Source: Paracyclopina nana
Lineage: Eukaryota > Arthropoda > Copepoda > Cyclopoida > Cyclopettidae
Direction of reading: 5' to 3'
NCBI GenBank assembly: GCA_019096065.1
Contig: JAGUCH010000006.1
Span: 5,786,001 to 5,850,000 of the forward strand
Length of the DNA stretch: 64,000 nucleotides
Numbering within the stretch: position 1 is the stretch's first letter; every line of letters starts with the position of its first letter. Below the pieces are notes generated by a model that was not told the DNA's origin, searched no databases, and saw nothing but the letters and a program-made list of their open reading frames with translations. The translations under genes were made by a program, and so were the position numbers. Of the stretch, positions 37,453 to 48,887 are shown piece after piece.

Positions 37453-39201
37453 ATGAACAAGTACAATGTGATCGAGTTGATTGGCGAGGGCTCATTTGGC
37501 CGAGTCTTCAGGGGCGTGATCAAGGATGATGAGGAGTGCAAAAGGCAGCTAGCCCTGAAGCTTGTGCCCAAAGTTGGCCAGACTGAAAGTGATCTAAGCG
37601 CCATTCGAAGGGAGTGTCACATCCAGAAGAAGCTTGATCATGCCAATATTGTGAAAGCCATTGAAGCCTTCGAGACTGTCAATGAGCTCGTCCTGGTCAC
37701 CGAGTTCATCGATGGTGGCAATTTGGCCTCACTCATGGCCAAGCATCCCAAGGGTATGGATGAGAAGACAGTGCGAAATCTTTGCATTGATCTTGTCTGT
37801 GCTTTGCATTATTTGCATGGGCAGAGGATTTTGCATCGGGACTTGAAGCCTCAAAATGTCCTCATCGAAAAGGCCAGTGGCATGGCCAAATTGGCTGATT
37901 TTGGCTTTGCCAGGAATCTGGGCATGACAACCTTTGTGCTGACATCCATCAAAGGCACTCCGCTGTACATGGCTCCGGAGCTGATCGAGGAGAAGCCCTA
38001 TGACTTCAAGGCTGATTTGTGGTCAGCTGGAGGCATCCTCTATGAGGCCTCTTTTGGCCAGCCTCCATTTGCCACCAACTCACTGTTCCAGCTGATCAAG
38101 AAGATCAGGTACGAGCAGATCTCCTGGCCCTCTTCCACTTCTTCGAATAAGTCGAGTGTGGCTTTCCTCCAAGGCTTGCTGGAGAAAGACCCCAAAAGGA
38201 GGCTGGACTGGGGCGGAATCCTCAGCCATTCCTACATCGCTGATGACACCAGGATTGTCGAATGTCAAAGCGCAATGTCGGCGTTTACCAAATCCCTCTC
38301 GGAGTCTCAGGAGCTTGCGAAAGAGATCCAGCGACAGGACAAGGCGAGCAAATTCCCAGGTGGATCTCAGACTTTGATCAGCATTGCTCAGAGGTATGAG
38401 GATCAAAAGAAGACCATGCAACAATTGCAGGAGCATTACAGGGGACGTCGATACTCGGATTTGCCTCATTATCAAGGCCTGCTCAAGCCGGAACCTGTCA
38501 TCGTTCAGCAGCGAAGAAGAAACTCCCATGTTGGCGTCACTGCTGATGAGGAGCCTAAAAAAGAGGTCAATTTCAACAATGATGAGTGGCTCCAGTTCTT
38601 GGACACCCAGCTCAAACTAATGCATGCTGGACAGGTTAATGCCAATGACTTGGGGCTGCTCATGAAACCATTTCTTGCACCTGAAGCCTCTTTTGATGTG
38701 ATCAAGAAAGCAGTGACAGTTTTGGCCTTGCCATTCTTGAACAACGAAGATCTCCACAGTGTGATAACTGCCTATGCTGGTGCTCAAGTTGTGCCAACTT
38801 TGATGAGAAGGCTGACTCTTGATAAAAGTGATGAAATCCCTGTGATTTTGACTCTTTTGGCACGTTTGAGTTGCTGCCATGACGAAAGGCTCACTAAGCA
38901 AATGGACGGGCCTTTGGTGGCCTCATTAATGCACCACTCGAACGAAGAGATCATCAAGTATTGCTTGGACATTCTGATTGACATTTCAAGGCTGGAGCCT
39001 TCAGCATTGACCTTTGCCAGCACAGAGCTCCTTCTCAAAGGCATGACATGTCACCCCAAGAAAACCATCATTCTACTCACTTTGATTGACAATAAAAGAT
39101 CTGAGCTGCGATTGTGGCTCAAGAACAACCATTTACCCATAACAGGCTGTGAAAATGAGAAACTGATCAAATTGTGTGAGAAACTTTTGTCTTCTTTCTA
39201 G
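37453..39201 (+). CDS. fu: Serine/threonine kinase fused (STK36)
   Basis: Kinase of the Hedgehog pathway in flies, with ciliary roles in vertebrates. A single exon of 582 residues. I chose ATG 37453 (MNKYNVIELIGEGSFG) over the in-frame ATG 37429 because an acceptor lies between them and fly fused starts MNRY. Kinase residues: glycine loop at 11–16, Lys36, HRDLKPQN with Asp130, DFG with Asp149, and the substrate loop SIKGTPLYMAPEL. The ~300-residue tail (QFLDTQLKLMHAGQVNAND and beyond) is helical and shorter than in fly (about 805 total) or human (about 1300). It is intronless between intron-containing genes. The stop TAG coincides with the acceptor of the next gene. Confidence 0.94.
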   Translation: MNKYNVIELIGEGSFGRVFRGVIKDDEECKRQLALKLVPKVGQTESDLSAIRRECHIQKKLDHANIVKAIEAFETVNELVLVTEFIDGGNLASLMAKHPKGMDEKTVRNLCIDLVCALHYLHGQRILHRDLKPQNVLIEKASGMAKLADFGFARNLGMTTFVLTSIKGTPLYMAPELIEEKPYDFKADLWSAGGILYEASFGQPPFATNSLFQLIKKIRYEQISWPSSTSSNKSSVAFLQGLLEKDPKRRLDWGGILSHSYIADDTRIVECQSAMSAFTKSLSESQELAKEIQRQDKASKFPGGSQTLISIAQRYEDQKKTMQQLQEHYRGRRYSDLPHYQGLLKPEPVIVQQRRRNSHVGVTADEEPKKEVNFNNDEWLQFLDTQLKLMHAGQVNANDLGLLMKPFLAPEASFDVIKKAVTVLALPFLNNEDLHSVITAYAGAQVVPTLMRRLTLDKSDEIPVILTLLARLSCCHDERLTKQMDGPLVASLMHHSNEEIIKYCLDILIDISRLEPSALTFASTELLLKGMTCHPKKTIILLTLIDNKRSELRLWLKNNHLPITGCENEKLIKLCEKLLSSF

Positions 39202-39203
39202 AG
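39184..39203 (+). promoter_or_regulatory. Splice acceptor overlapping the fused stop codon
   Basis: TTTTGTCTTCTTTCTAG ends at 39201, with TAG being the fused stop codon and AG the acceptor; the THOC5 ATG follows after two bases. The tract is strongly pyrimidine-rich. Confidence 0.65.
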
Positions 39204-42200
39204 ATGGCTCCCACTGCAAAGCATGAAGACAGCAAGTCTGCCACTGGCAGCCGAAAGAGGAAACCATCCGGATCTGGATCAAGTACGACAAGTAGTGTGT
39301 CAACTTCTGTGCCTTCAAAAAGACCAGCCACATCTCCTGCCAAAAAGCCAACTCCGGTCATAATCGTAAGCAAAAATTCTAATATACATTTTGAAAAAAA
39401 TACCAGAAGTGGATTTTCACATTCTTATGCTTTTTGGCATTTTTTGAAATGAAGTGGCGAAAATAGGTAGATCCAGTGGGAAACGTCTTCAAAATCAAAT
39501 CGCAGCTAGTGTCTAGATTGAGTCTATGATTTTTATGCAATTTTCAGGATTATGGCCAGTTAGAGGAGAAACAGGCGATTCAACGACCTGCTGAAAAGGA
39601 CTCTGTTGCTTTCAAGGCCGCGTGTTTAAAGTTGAAGGAGATCTTGACAAAAATTCACGAGATCAAGCAGTCTGCTCCGAGTGGAAGGAAATCCAATGAG
39701 GCTTTGGCAGAGTTGAAGAATGATTTTCTCATGCATTTGTTGACACTGAAGAAGCTCAACAGGTTGGACAAATTGAGGACCAAGAATTGTCGCGAAGGCA
39801 CCATTGCTGCCAAGTCCAAGGTGGACAGCTTCCATTTGCAGCTCCAGAATTTGCTGTACGAGGTGTTGCACCTGCAAAAAGAAGTGACCAAATGCTTGCA
39901 TTACAAATCGGCCGATGACAGCATGGACCTCGTGCCTGTGGAGGAGTTTTACCAATCGGCACCAAGTGAAATTGCTGACAAGGTAAATGCCATACACAAT
40001 GATAATGGCACTAGAAAGTGGGCACTAGAAAGTGGGGACTAGACAGTGGGCACTTGAAAGTGGGCACTAAAACGTGGGCACTAGAACAACGTGGGCACTA
40101 GAAAGCGGGCTCTGGAAAGTGGGCTCTAGAAAGTGGGCTCTAGAACAACGTGGGCTCTAGAAAGTGGACACTAGAAAGTGGGCACTAGAAAGTGGGCACT
40201 AGAAAGTGGGCACTAGAAAGTGGGCACTAGAAAGTGGGCACTAGAAAGTGGGCACTAGAAAATGGGCTCTAGAAAGTGGGCACTAGAACAATGTGGGCAC
40301 TAGAACAACGTGGGCACAAGAACAACGTGGGCACTAGAAAAACGTGGGCACTAGAAAGTGGGCTCTAGAACAACGTGTGCAATAGAAAGCGGGCTCTAGA
40401 ACAACGTGGGCACTAGAAAGAGGGCACTAGAAAGCGGGCACACGAAATTGGGCACTAGCATGTGGGCACTTGACATTTGGCACTAGAACAATGTGGGCAC
40501 TAGAAAGAGGGCACTAGAACAACGTGGGTACTAGAACAACGTGGGCACTAGAAAGTGGGCACTAGAAAGTGGGCACTAGAAAGTGGGCACTAGAAAGTGG
40601 GCACTAGAAAGTGGGCACTAGAAAGTGGGCACTAGAAAGTGGGCACTAGAAAGTGGGCACTAGAAAGAGGGCACTAGAAAGAGGGCTCTAGAAAGTGGGC
40701 TCTAGAAAGTGGGCACTTAACTTTTTTAGAGCCACACCCCTCAAAAGTACAGCCAAATATTTTTCTCTTGGCCTATTTAGATTTACCATGAGAAGCACCA
40801 GTATTAGTGCCATTACTATTGACATATAAAGTGCCCTTTTATATCAGCTGGACATGAGTGTGAATAATCAATAAAATGTTATTTTTGTGTAATTGAAGGA
40901 AAAAACCTCGAGCAATGAGCATCTGCTTCGACTTGCACGGTTGGAATTTGAGAACTTGCAGAGGGAGAAGCAGAGGCAAGAGCTGAAGAAGCTGGAGGAA
41001 GACAAGTCCGGATTGGAGAGTCACATACAGAAGAAGAGGGAGAATTTGGCCAACTTGAAGCCCCAACTGGCCGCCATTTTGGAGGCCTCCAAGCCTGTCC
41101 AAGCATTCATGAACATGAACATCACCGAGGAGCACGAGCAGCGAGAATTGGCCAAATATTTGCCCTCGCCACTCTTCATACTCTACTCCGAAACGAAAGC
41201 CTATGCCCAGGCTTGTGATCCGGATTTGTCGGTTGTCATTGAGGGAGATCTGGAGGAGGCCAAAGCTGAATTCTCAGCCAACCTCCGGAAACGCATGGCA
41301 ACCACTGGAGACTATTCTGCTCAATACGAGGACGAAGAAGACTTGGCCAACAAGGATGATGACGAAGAAGAGGACTCCAAAACGAAGAAGAAGAAATCCG
41401 GATCGCAGAAGAATGCATCCAATGAGGACAAGTTGCAGAAAATGCTCTCCATGCACCCTTTGAAGGTCGAGTTGAAAATCAAGCTGAGGCAGAATGGTGA
41501 CAACTTTGTCATCGTCACATTTCACCATCTCACTGAATTGGAGGTCGTGAGTGTGAAAGTCAAGCTGATGCTGGACCAAGAGTCCAAAGGATTGAATGAC
41601 AAGGAAGTCATGCAGGCTCACAACCTATTGGCCCACTTGATAAATCCAGAGGATGGAACTGACACCAACGAGGATGATGGAGAGACCTGTCCCAATCCTG
41701 GGTTCAGCTATGTCATCAAAAAAACTGGCATCGATCCCAAGAGTCTCACCACTGGTGCCAAGTCCATTGGAGGGTCCATGTATCGTTGGGCTCAGCGTTT
41801 GTGTGGGCTCAACTTTTTGGCTCACCAGTCTGAAATTAGCATCACTGCTCCTGATGCTTCAATTTGCCAGCCTCTGGTTGAAAAAACCATTGAGGCCATC
41901 AAGGAGAGGCTGACATCAAGGATGTTCCTCCAGAGGGAAATCTCCCAGCTGGAAAAGTCCAAGCTGATCACCACGATCGAATTGGACTTGCCAGACAAGT
42001 TGGCAGCTCAATTCCCTAGGAAAATCTCCTCTTCCATCCGAGCTTGGTCGTCCGTGAATTGGGAGCAGTATGTGGCTCTGGATGTGACCAAGCACCTGGT
42101 GGAGTCCAAGGCTGTCACGGAGAATCACTTCCTGTTCAGGCTGCAGATCAATCGCGGAGATGCTTCTCTAATTGCGCTCATTGCTGTCAAACCGGATCAC

Positions 42201-43150
42201 CCCTATTCGCCTCCGGTGTTTTGCCTCAACATGCATTGGGAGGGAGAGTTCAACACTCACAATTGCGAGAACATTCGCGCCCTCGAAAAAGCCATCAATT
42301 ATGGCTTTGTGGACTTGCTGGGGGCGACCAACAAGTCTGGGGACAAGTATAGCATGCTTGGACTGCAAATCAAAAAGTTGATGGGATGCTATGACGTTTT
42401 GCTGGAATCGTGGCAAATGCAGGGGCGTGATGTCAAACTGACGTTCCCCAGAGAAAAGATGTTTCTCCACACTGCTAGGTAACATTACTAAAATATTCTA
42501 CTGTATATAAAAGTGAGATGACAGTTAGGGCACTTTTGCCTCGTGCCATTTGCCTCCTTGGCCATTTTTCTACTTGCTCTTTCCTTTTGCTTCTCTTGAC
42601 GTTTTTCCCATTTGCTTCTTCCCTTTAGACAGCCATTTTTTGAAATTAGAAATAATTTTTGCTTCTCATTTCTCGTGCGCCTCTTTCCTTTTTTGCCTCT
42701 TTATATTTTGGTGCCTTCCTTGTGCCTCTAAGGACATTTGCCTGTTTCGGCGTTTGCTTGTTTAGACGTTTGACTATAAATACTGTTTACCTTTGTATTT
42801 TTTGCCTCGTTTGCCTTTTTACCAATCCAACGTCCAAAGTAGCAAATTGAAAGATGTAAAAGTTGGCTAAAGCAGAGGCAAATGCAAAGAGGCAGATGCA
42901 AAGCGTCCCGCAGTGAAATTTAATTATCAGCCTTTATTGAGTTTAAAAACCAGAAATACTTGTCCAACTTTAGTCTTTTATCTGCAAAATCACTTTAAAA
43001 AGAAACCTGAATCTTTCAAGCAGAGCAATTATGTAGTTAATTTAATTAATCGATCAATGTCTACATTTTTTTTGTGTATTTTTTTGCAGGGGACGCAAAA
43101 GGCTACCTCCGCTGAACTACGACTCATCTATGCAAATATTCTCCCAATAG
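39204..43150 (+). CDS. THOC5: THO complex subunit 5
   Basis: Subunit of the THO/TREX complex, which couples transcription to mRNA export. Exons 39204–39365, 39548–39982, 40899–42478 and 43090–43150, all in phase; about 745 residues against 683 in human. A Lys/Ser/Pro-rich N-terminus is followed by the conserved coiled-coil core (LQLQNLLYEVLHLQKEVTKC, DLVPVEEFYQSAP, LARLEFENLQREKQRQELKK), YLPSPLFILYSETKAYAQAC with LSVVIEGDLEEAK, an acidic insert, and the C-terminal domain ending RGRKRLPPLNYDSSMQIFSQ. Intron 1 contains a short interspersed repeat and intron 2 a large minisatellite. Its ATG lies two bases after the fused stop codon. Confidence 0.96.
39393..39514 (+). repeat. ~130-bp short interspersed repeat
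   Basis: In THOC5 intron 1: AAATACCAGAAGTGGATTTT, TTTTTGGCATTTTTTG, AAATCGCAGCTAGTG. The CTCF-like end is decayed here. Confidence 0.7.
40017..40717 (+). repeat. ~700-bp minisatellite, 14-bp unit GGGCACTAGAAAGT
   Basis: Head-to-tail copies of GGGCACTAGAAAGT, mixed with an 18-bp variant containing AACAACGT and substitutions such as GGGCTCTAGAAAGT. The longest near-perfect runs are about 40160–40260 and 40540–40665. It fills most of THOC5 intron 2. Confidence 0.95.
42479..43089 (+). other. Last intron of THOC5
   Basis: 611 bp, pyrimidine-rich with repeated TTTGCCTC-like motifs (about 42540–42830). No gene is seen. Confidence 0.5.
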
Positions 43151-43173
43151 TAGAATCATGTTTTCGTTGATTG

Positions 43174-43179
43174 AATAAA
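43174..43179 (+). terminator. Polyadenylation signal AATAAA of THOC5
   Basis: AATAAA lies 24 bases after the THOC5 stop codon. Confidence 0.6.
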
Positions 43180-43690
43180 CTGCTCAGAATTTCTCTTCAT
43201 ACATCAGGTTTTGGCGCGCTCATTTGCCGTTTGGTGAGGAGGACGAATTTTGGCGGCCCGATCACCTGCCTTTTATGCAGTTTGAATTTCGCGCGTTTTC
43301 CAACAGCGTCCCCAGCTCCTTACCTAAAAGAGAACCCTAAAGATAAGAGCATCCTTTTATGGCGTAGCGCGCCCAACGCTGATTTTTGAATGAGTGCGTC
43401 ATTTTCTGGCTCCATTGCTGCGCACCGAATTTTCTTGGGCAGCTCGATCTGCGAAAAATCGCGTTGGAAATCCGAAAATATCCGCGACATCTGTCAACTC
43501 TTGAGTAAGTGAACCGGTCGCTCGGCAAGCCAGGCAAGTCCTGCACCGTTCCAAATCGGCCAAAGGCCTCCACAGCGGAAGAAAAGGGCGGGCTTGGCCT
43601 ACCCCGATCCCAAGTCGATATCCCGGATTGGTCTAAGTCCTTCGGGATTGAGTCGACCACTTCAAGCGGCAACTTTTGAAAAGGTCCAAG
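43180..43690 (+). other. Upstream region of the zinc-finger gene
   Basis: About 510 bp of relatively GC-rich DNA, presumed promoter and 5' UTR. No clear element. Confidence 0.4.
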
Positions 43691-46600
43691 ATGAGGACCA
43701 GGAAGGCCAAGAAGCCCGTCGAGGCCAAAAAGGCCTCGAAAATGGCCAAAGAGGCGGAGAACGAGGAAATTGACGTTGGCGACGCCACGAGCGAGATCAA
43801 CTTGGCCAACACTGGGCGAGGTAAGGCATTCAAGCTTGGATCCTTGGCACACTTGTCATTGGTCACATTTTGTTGCAGGCAAGCGCAAGCGCATTCCTAC
43901 GCAGAAGGCAGTCGAGTCCGAGATTGACGTTCATCTTATGATCAAATCCGAGGCGCCGAGCGAAGATCCGGAGCCTGTCAACAATGCCGAACCGGAGGCA
44001 GTCAATGATGAAGAAGCCTCTGGAGAGAAGCCGGCCAAGATGGCCAAGAAGGACGAGAAGGAAAACAAGAAGCCCGGAGGAGGAGAGATTAAGGTGAAGA
44101 AGGAAAGGGCCAACATTCCTTGTCCGCGATGCGGCAAGAAACACCGCAATGAGGACCATCTGGAGAAACACATCATGGTTGTCCATGAGGGGATCAAGCC
44201 GTACTTGTGCGACATTTGCGGCTACGGCACCAATCTGCGCGTCAAAATGGAGCTGCACATGGCGACGAAGCACAACGAGGACAAGGTGTTGTCCTATGTG
44301 TGCGAGGTGTGCGACTACAAGTGCTCCAATCAGCTCCACTTGCGCGCTCATCTCCAGATCGTCCACTTGGAGAACTTGACGCCCTTCGAGTGCGGCGTGT
44401 GCCAATACCAATGCCGCAAAAGGGCCTCAGTCGTCAAGCATATGAAGATTGTCCATGAGAAACGGAGGCCGTTCCAGTGCCCCCAATGTGACAAGACTTT
44501 CCCTGTTAATAGTGTCTTGTTGAGACACATCGAGTCTGTCCACGAAAAGGTATTTTTTTTTCTTTTTTTAAAATTGATTTCAAGTTTCTTTAGCGTTAAG
44601 AAGATTTTTCGGCCATGAGTGGTTTAAAAATCGTGTACTTGTCATAAATCAAGCAATTTTTGGCTTGATTTTAATTAATTATCTAGCTTTAGTTTGACAT
44701 TTATGCGATTTCAAGGCACAGCCTCAAAATTCCTGAAGCTGTGCAATTTATCTCGTTTGCTTGATATTTTGGCTGGAAATAGAAAATTCAAGTTCTAGAT
44801 TTTTAAGATTGTGTTGGCCATTATTATTGGCCAAGCAATTTTCACTTGTTTTTCAAATAGGCCATAATAAGCAGGTGAACTCGATTTATAAAACTTAATA
44901 TTAAGCATGTTATTAATTGGCAAACATAAACTATCAGATTCTAGGCGATTGAAATTTCAAGCTTTGTGTCGTCACATATTCATGTTTTGCCCAAATATGA
45001 AACTCAACTTGAACAAATTGCCTTTCTTTTAACAGAATGTTACTCGCGAGCCAATTTTGTGCAATTTCTGTTTATGGCCAATTATTCCTCTTTAACCGAA
45101 AATTCAACCAAGTTTCAAAATGCTCTTTATATTTATTGGCCGACATTGGCTTGCAAAAATGTAGGTCCTTGTGCGCTTACAAGCAATTTTCGCTATTTTG
45201 ACACATATCTTCGGATTGCTAATCTTACTCAACATTTTGCTTCGTTTTCTAGGTGCGACCTCACAAGTGCGAAATTTGTGGGTATGGCTTTTCGGAGAGA
45301 CGGTTCATGGAGAAGCACGTCAAGGCTGTGCACGAAAAGGTGAAGCCCGTGTCATGCGAGCACTGCGACTACAAGTGCACCACGAGGGACACATTGGCAC
45401 GGCACATGTGGCACAAGCACGAGCGTGATCCTCGCTTCATATGCAGGATTTGCGATGCTCGCTTCATGCGAAGGACTCTGCTCGAAAGCCATTACAAGTA
45501 TGATCACATCTCTTCATATACCGATTTTTATATTAATTCTCGCTTTTCCTAATATAGAGAGGAGCATAACCAAAGTTACAAGGCGTACGTGTGCGACAAG
45601 TGCGACTACTCGACCGACAAGAAGAAGCGGCTGGACAAGCACTTGGCCATGGATCACACCATAGGAGCGCCGGGCAGGATGAAAAATCTCCAATGCAGGG
45701 AGTGCCAAGCTACCTACGCGAAACCGGAGGAGTTGGCCAAGCACGCCCAGCAGGAGCATGGCAAGAAGCTGGAGGCCTACGCGTGCATTCCGGTCAAGCG
45801 AGGTCGCGGCCGGCCTCCGAAAAGCGCTTACATCAACACTGGGGTTTCCGCAGCTCAGGACTTGACCTACATCCGGCCTCCGATCAAGAAAGAGCGCACG
45901 TTCTACTCTTCCGACGAGGAGGACGAACTCATGGAGGACTCCGATGAGGATCTGGCTGCCCTGGACGAAGACGACTTCGACTGGAAACCGACCGGATCGG
46001 GGCTGTCTGCGAAAAAGGCCATTCAAATGGCCGCGGCGACGAAGCGAGGATTCTCGAAGAGAGGTCGCAAGCCCAAGCTGCCCCATCCTGTGGAGATCTA
46101 CGTGCCCAAGCCCGAGATCAAGGAGGAGGACTCCCTGATCACCCCCGACATGATTGCGGATCAAGACACCAATGACCACGACATCAATGCCGAGGAGGAT
46201 CAGCCAAGGGAGATCATTTACGAGACCACTTTGGGCGATGAGCAAATCGAGAGCATGGATCAGGCGCAGTCCAAGATCATCTCGATCACCAAGAAGGAGC
46301 CGACCGACGACCAGGATCCCAACGAGAGCATCAAGTTTTCGGTCAAGACGAGGTCTTCGCTGGGCGAAGAGCCCATCGAGTTCGAGGTGGAGCTCAAGGA
46401 CCAGAAGCTCATCGCCTCTGGGCAGCTGGAAGACCAGACGCAGACTGTCATGAATCTGCTCTCCGAGGGCAACGTGGTCGATGCCATTCTGCAGAACTTG
46501 ACTGGCCAACTCCAGCATCCGGAGGAGAAGCAAGAGGCCATGCTGCCCGAGAAGTCTCTGCTGGACACGCCTCGCAAACGCTGGGAGAGCAAAAAGTTCC

Positions 46601-48025
46601 TTTGCGACGACTGCGGATTCACCTGCGCGTCCAAGACCACCTTGAACACCCACAAAATGTTCAAGCATGGCGACTTGCCGCCCAAGAGCTTGACGTGCGA
46701 CCAATGCGACTACACGTGCGACCATCCTACGCAGCTGACATCGCACAAGCGGATCATTCACGAGGAGAACGCCGAGCCTCTGGAGTGCGCCCACTGCCCG
46801 CTCCAGGTGCGCACTCAGGCCGAGCTGGACAAGCACTTGAGGAACATCCACAGCGAGGAGAAGCCCTTCGTGTGCACCGCGGTAAGTTTTAGCTTCTCTT
46901 CTTTTATCACCTCTAGCAATGTTGTATTCTCTTCCTAGTGCGATCACCGCTTCAACAAAAAGTCCAACATGGTCAAGCACATCAAGATGGTGCATGAAAA
47001 GCAGCGGCCCTGGACCTGCGAGGAGTGCAACAAGAGCTTCTCCGACCGCCGCGACTTGATCGCCCACGAGGACTCGGTGCACAAAGGCCTCAAGCCGTTC
47101 GACTGCCCGTACTGCGAGTACAAGTGCGCGCGCAAGAAGAACATGTACGTCCACATCAAGAACATCCACGGGGAGAAGGGCGCCAGGCACGCCAAGCCCA
47201 GCTACGAGTGCGGCCAGTGCGGCCACGTGGCCAAGCATCGGCGACTGCTCGAGCAGCACATCCGGAGCGTGCACGAGATCACCGTCAAGGAGTTCCAGTG
47301 CGGCCTCTGCGACTTCAAGGCTGCCACCAAGATGTCGGTGGATCGACACATGCAGAGTCACACCAAGGAGCGCAGATCGCTGACGGCTGGCGAGTGCGCC
47401 ATGTGCGGCGAGTCGTTCACCAATGCGGCCAAATTGGTGTCGCACATGCGCACCATTCACGGCACCATCAACAAGACGTACCAATGCGAGTCTTGCGACT
47501 ATCGCGGAGCCACGCATTCCGCGCTCAAGGCTCACATGCGAGCGGTGCACGAGAATGTGCGAAAGCACCGCTGCGATTACTGCGAATTCACCTCCTTCGC
47601 CAGCTCCGCACTCAAGAGACACATTTTGGCCATCCATGAGAAGAGGAAGCCTTTCGAGTGCGATAAGGTAATGACGATGATGATCTTTAGCTTTTTTTGG
47701 CTTGCTTGACTGACTTCTTCCGTTTCAGTGCTCATTCAAGAGCTCGTACAAAGAATCCTTGGAGCTTCATTTGGCCAACAAGCACAAGGCCGAGGGCGTT
47801 CCGGAGCATTTGCAAATCAAGGCGCTGAACAAGAAGCGGCGCAAGAGCGACAGAGATACGACCATCTATGAGACCACTCTGCAGCCCGAGTATGTCACCA
47901 CAGAGTTTGTCGTCACGGATGCAGCCACCGAGGAAGCCATCGCAGCTCAAACGATCACGGCTGAGGTCATCCCCGCGGACCAAATCACCACCGAAACAAT
48001 CACTGCGGATACGATCATACTCTAA
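43691..48025 (+). CDS. Multi-C2H2 zinc-finger protein with AT-hook-like motifs
   Basis: Predicted nuclear DNA-binding protein. Six exons: 43691–43820, 43879–44549, 45253–45497, 45558–46881, 46939–47667 and 47729–48025; about 1131 residues, all phases consistent. About 22 C2H2 fingers in three blocks: five in exon 2 (CPRCGKKH to CPQCDKTF), eight to ten across exons 3 and 4, and eight or nine in exons 5 and 6, ending CDKCSFKSSYKESLELH. Several have the CDYKC-type core of paired fingers. The acidic linker between finger blocks contains KRGRGRPPK and KRGRKPKLP, which look like AT hooks. The C-terminus is Thr/Ile/Ala-rich (TAEVIPADQITTETITADT). I cannot assign an ortholog; it is not obviously CTCF, which has 11 fingers. 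Confidence 0.88.
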
Positions 48026-48365
48026 TGAGACTTTGAAACGAAGCCAAAAAGTCAAAAAATTGTAGATACGCATATCCTACTTTGAAAATAATACTAGTTA
48101 AACGTGTGTCACGGTAAAATTCTCATGAAATTAAAACATTACCGAAATCTAGAATGACCATTCTGGAATTGGGGCTTATTCGACTCACTTGGACATAATA
48201 CAAAACTTAAAATTGTAGGCACGCATTTGCAAATAATTAAATACGTTTCAATGCTAGTATCGACAAGTTAGGCTTGTGCAGCTTTCTTGATTCAGTAGTT
48301 TCGTAGATTGAACAATGATAAACGACAACGTATGTGATTGATCTGCACTTTGAGTATATCGCTAA

Positions 48366-48590
48366 ATAGTTACTCATCACGGATGCAGCTACCGAGGATG
48401 CCATCGCAGCTCAAACGATCACCGCCTGAGGTCATCCCCGCGGACCAAATCACCACCGAAACAATTACAGCGGATACGATCATACTCAAATGAGACTTTG
48501 AAACGAAGCCAAAAAGTCAAAAAATCACCACCGAAACAATTACAGCGGATGCAATAATTTTCAAATGAGTCTTTAATACGAAAGCCAAAT
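48366..48590 (+). pseudogene. Duplicated copies of the zinc-finger gene 3' end
   Basis: 48366–48515 repeats the end of the zinc-finger coding region and its 3' UTR (about 47900–48062), with an extra base that breaks the frame. 48523–48590 repeats a shorter part again (ATCACCACCGAAACAATTAC). Both lie downstream of the stop codon. Confidence 0.75.
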
Positions 48591-48887
48591 CAAGTCAACA
48601 ATATTGATTCTTAACATCCTCCATTAAATAAACTAAATAAATGAGGCGTTCATAGATCCAGGAATCATAAATAAGTTTACAGTACCAATGACTTGGCATT
48701 GGAAGTTAGGCTGCACAAGTTGCATTCTGGAATTGGGGCTCACGACTCTCTTGGTTGCAAGGGATGTGATAAACGGCCTCGTGAGCATTGGACACAATGT
48801 TCACTGAATCCAGGCAGAACAGGCAAATTGTGGAAGTCCTCTCGACCTTGGAAGAAGAATTAGCTGTATTTTATAAAGAGATGGATG
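48591..48887. other. 3' region of the small secreted gene
   Basis: Contains TTCTGGAATTGGGGCT, repeated from about 48160. No gene seen. Confidence 0.35.

Noticed and set aside
40017-40717. CRISPR-like array
   Set aside because: Units are contiguous 14–18-mers without unique spacers, inside a eukaryotic intron: a minisatellite.
45514-47637. 707-codon open frame on the minus strand
   Set aside because: Antisense shadow of the zinc-finger exons. It runs across two well-supported introns and its composition is the mirror of the finger codons.
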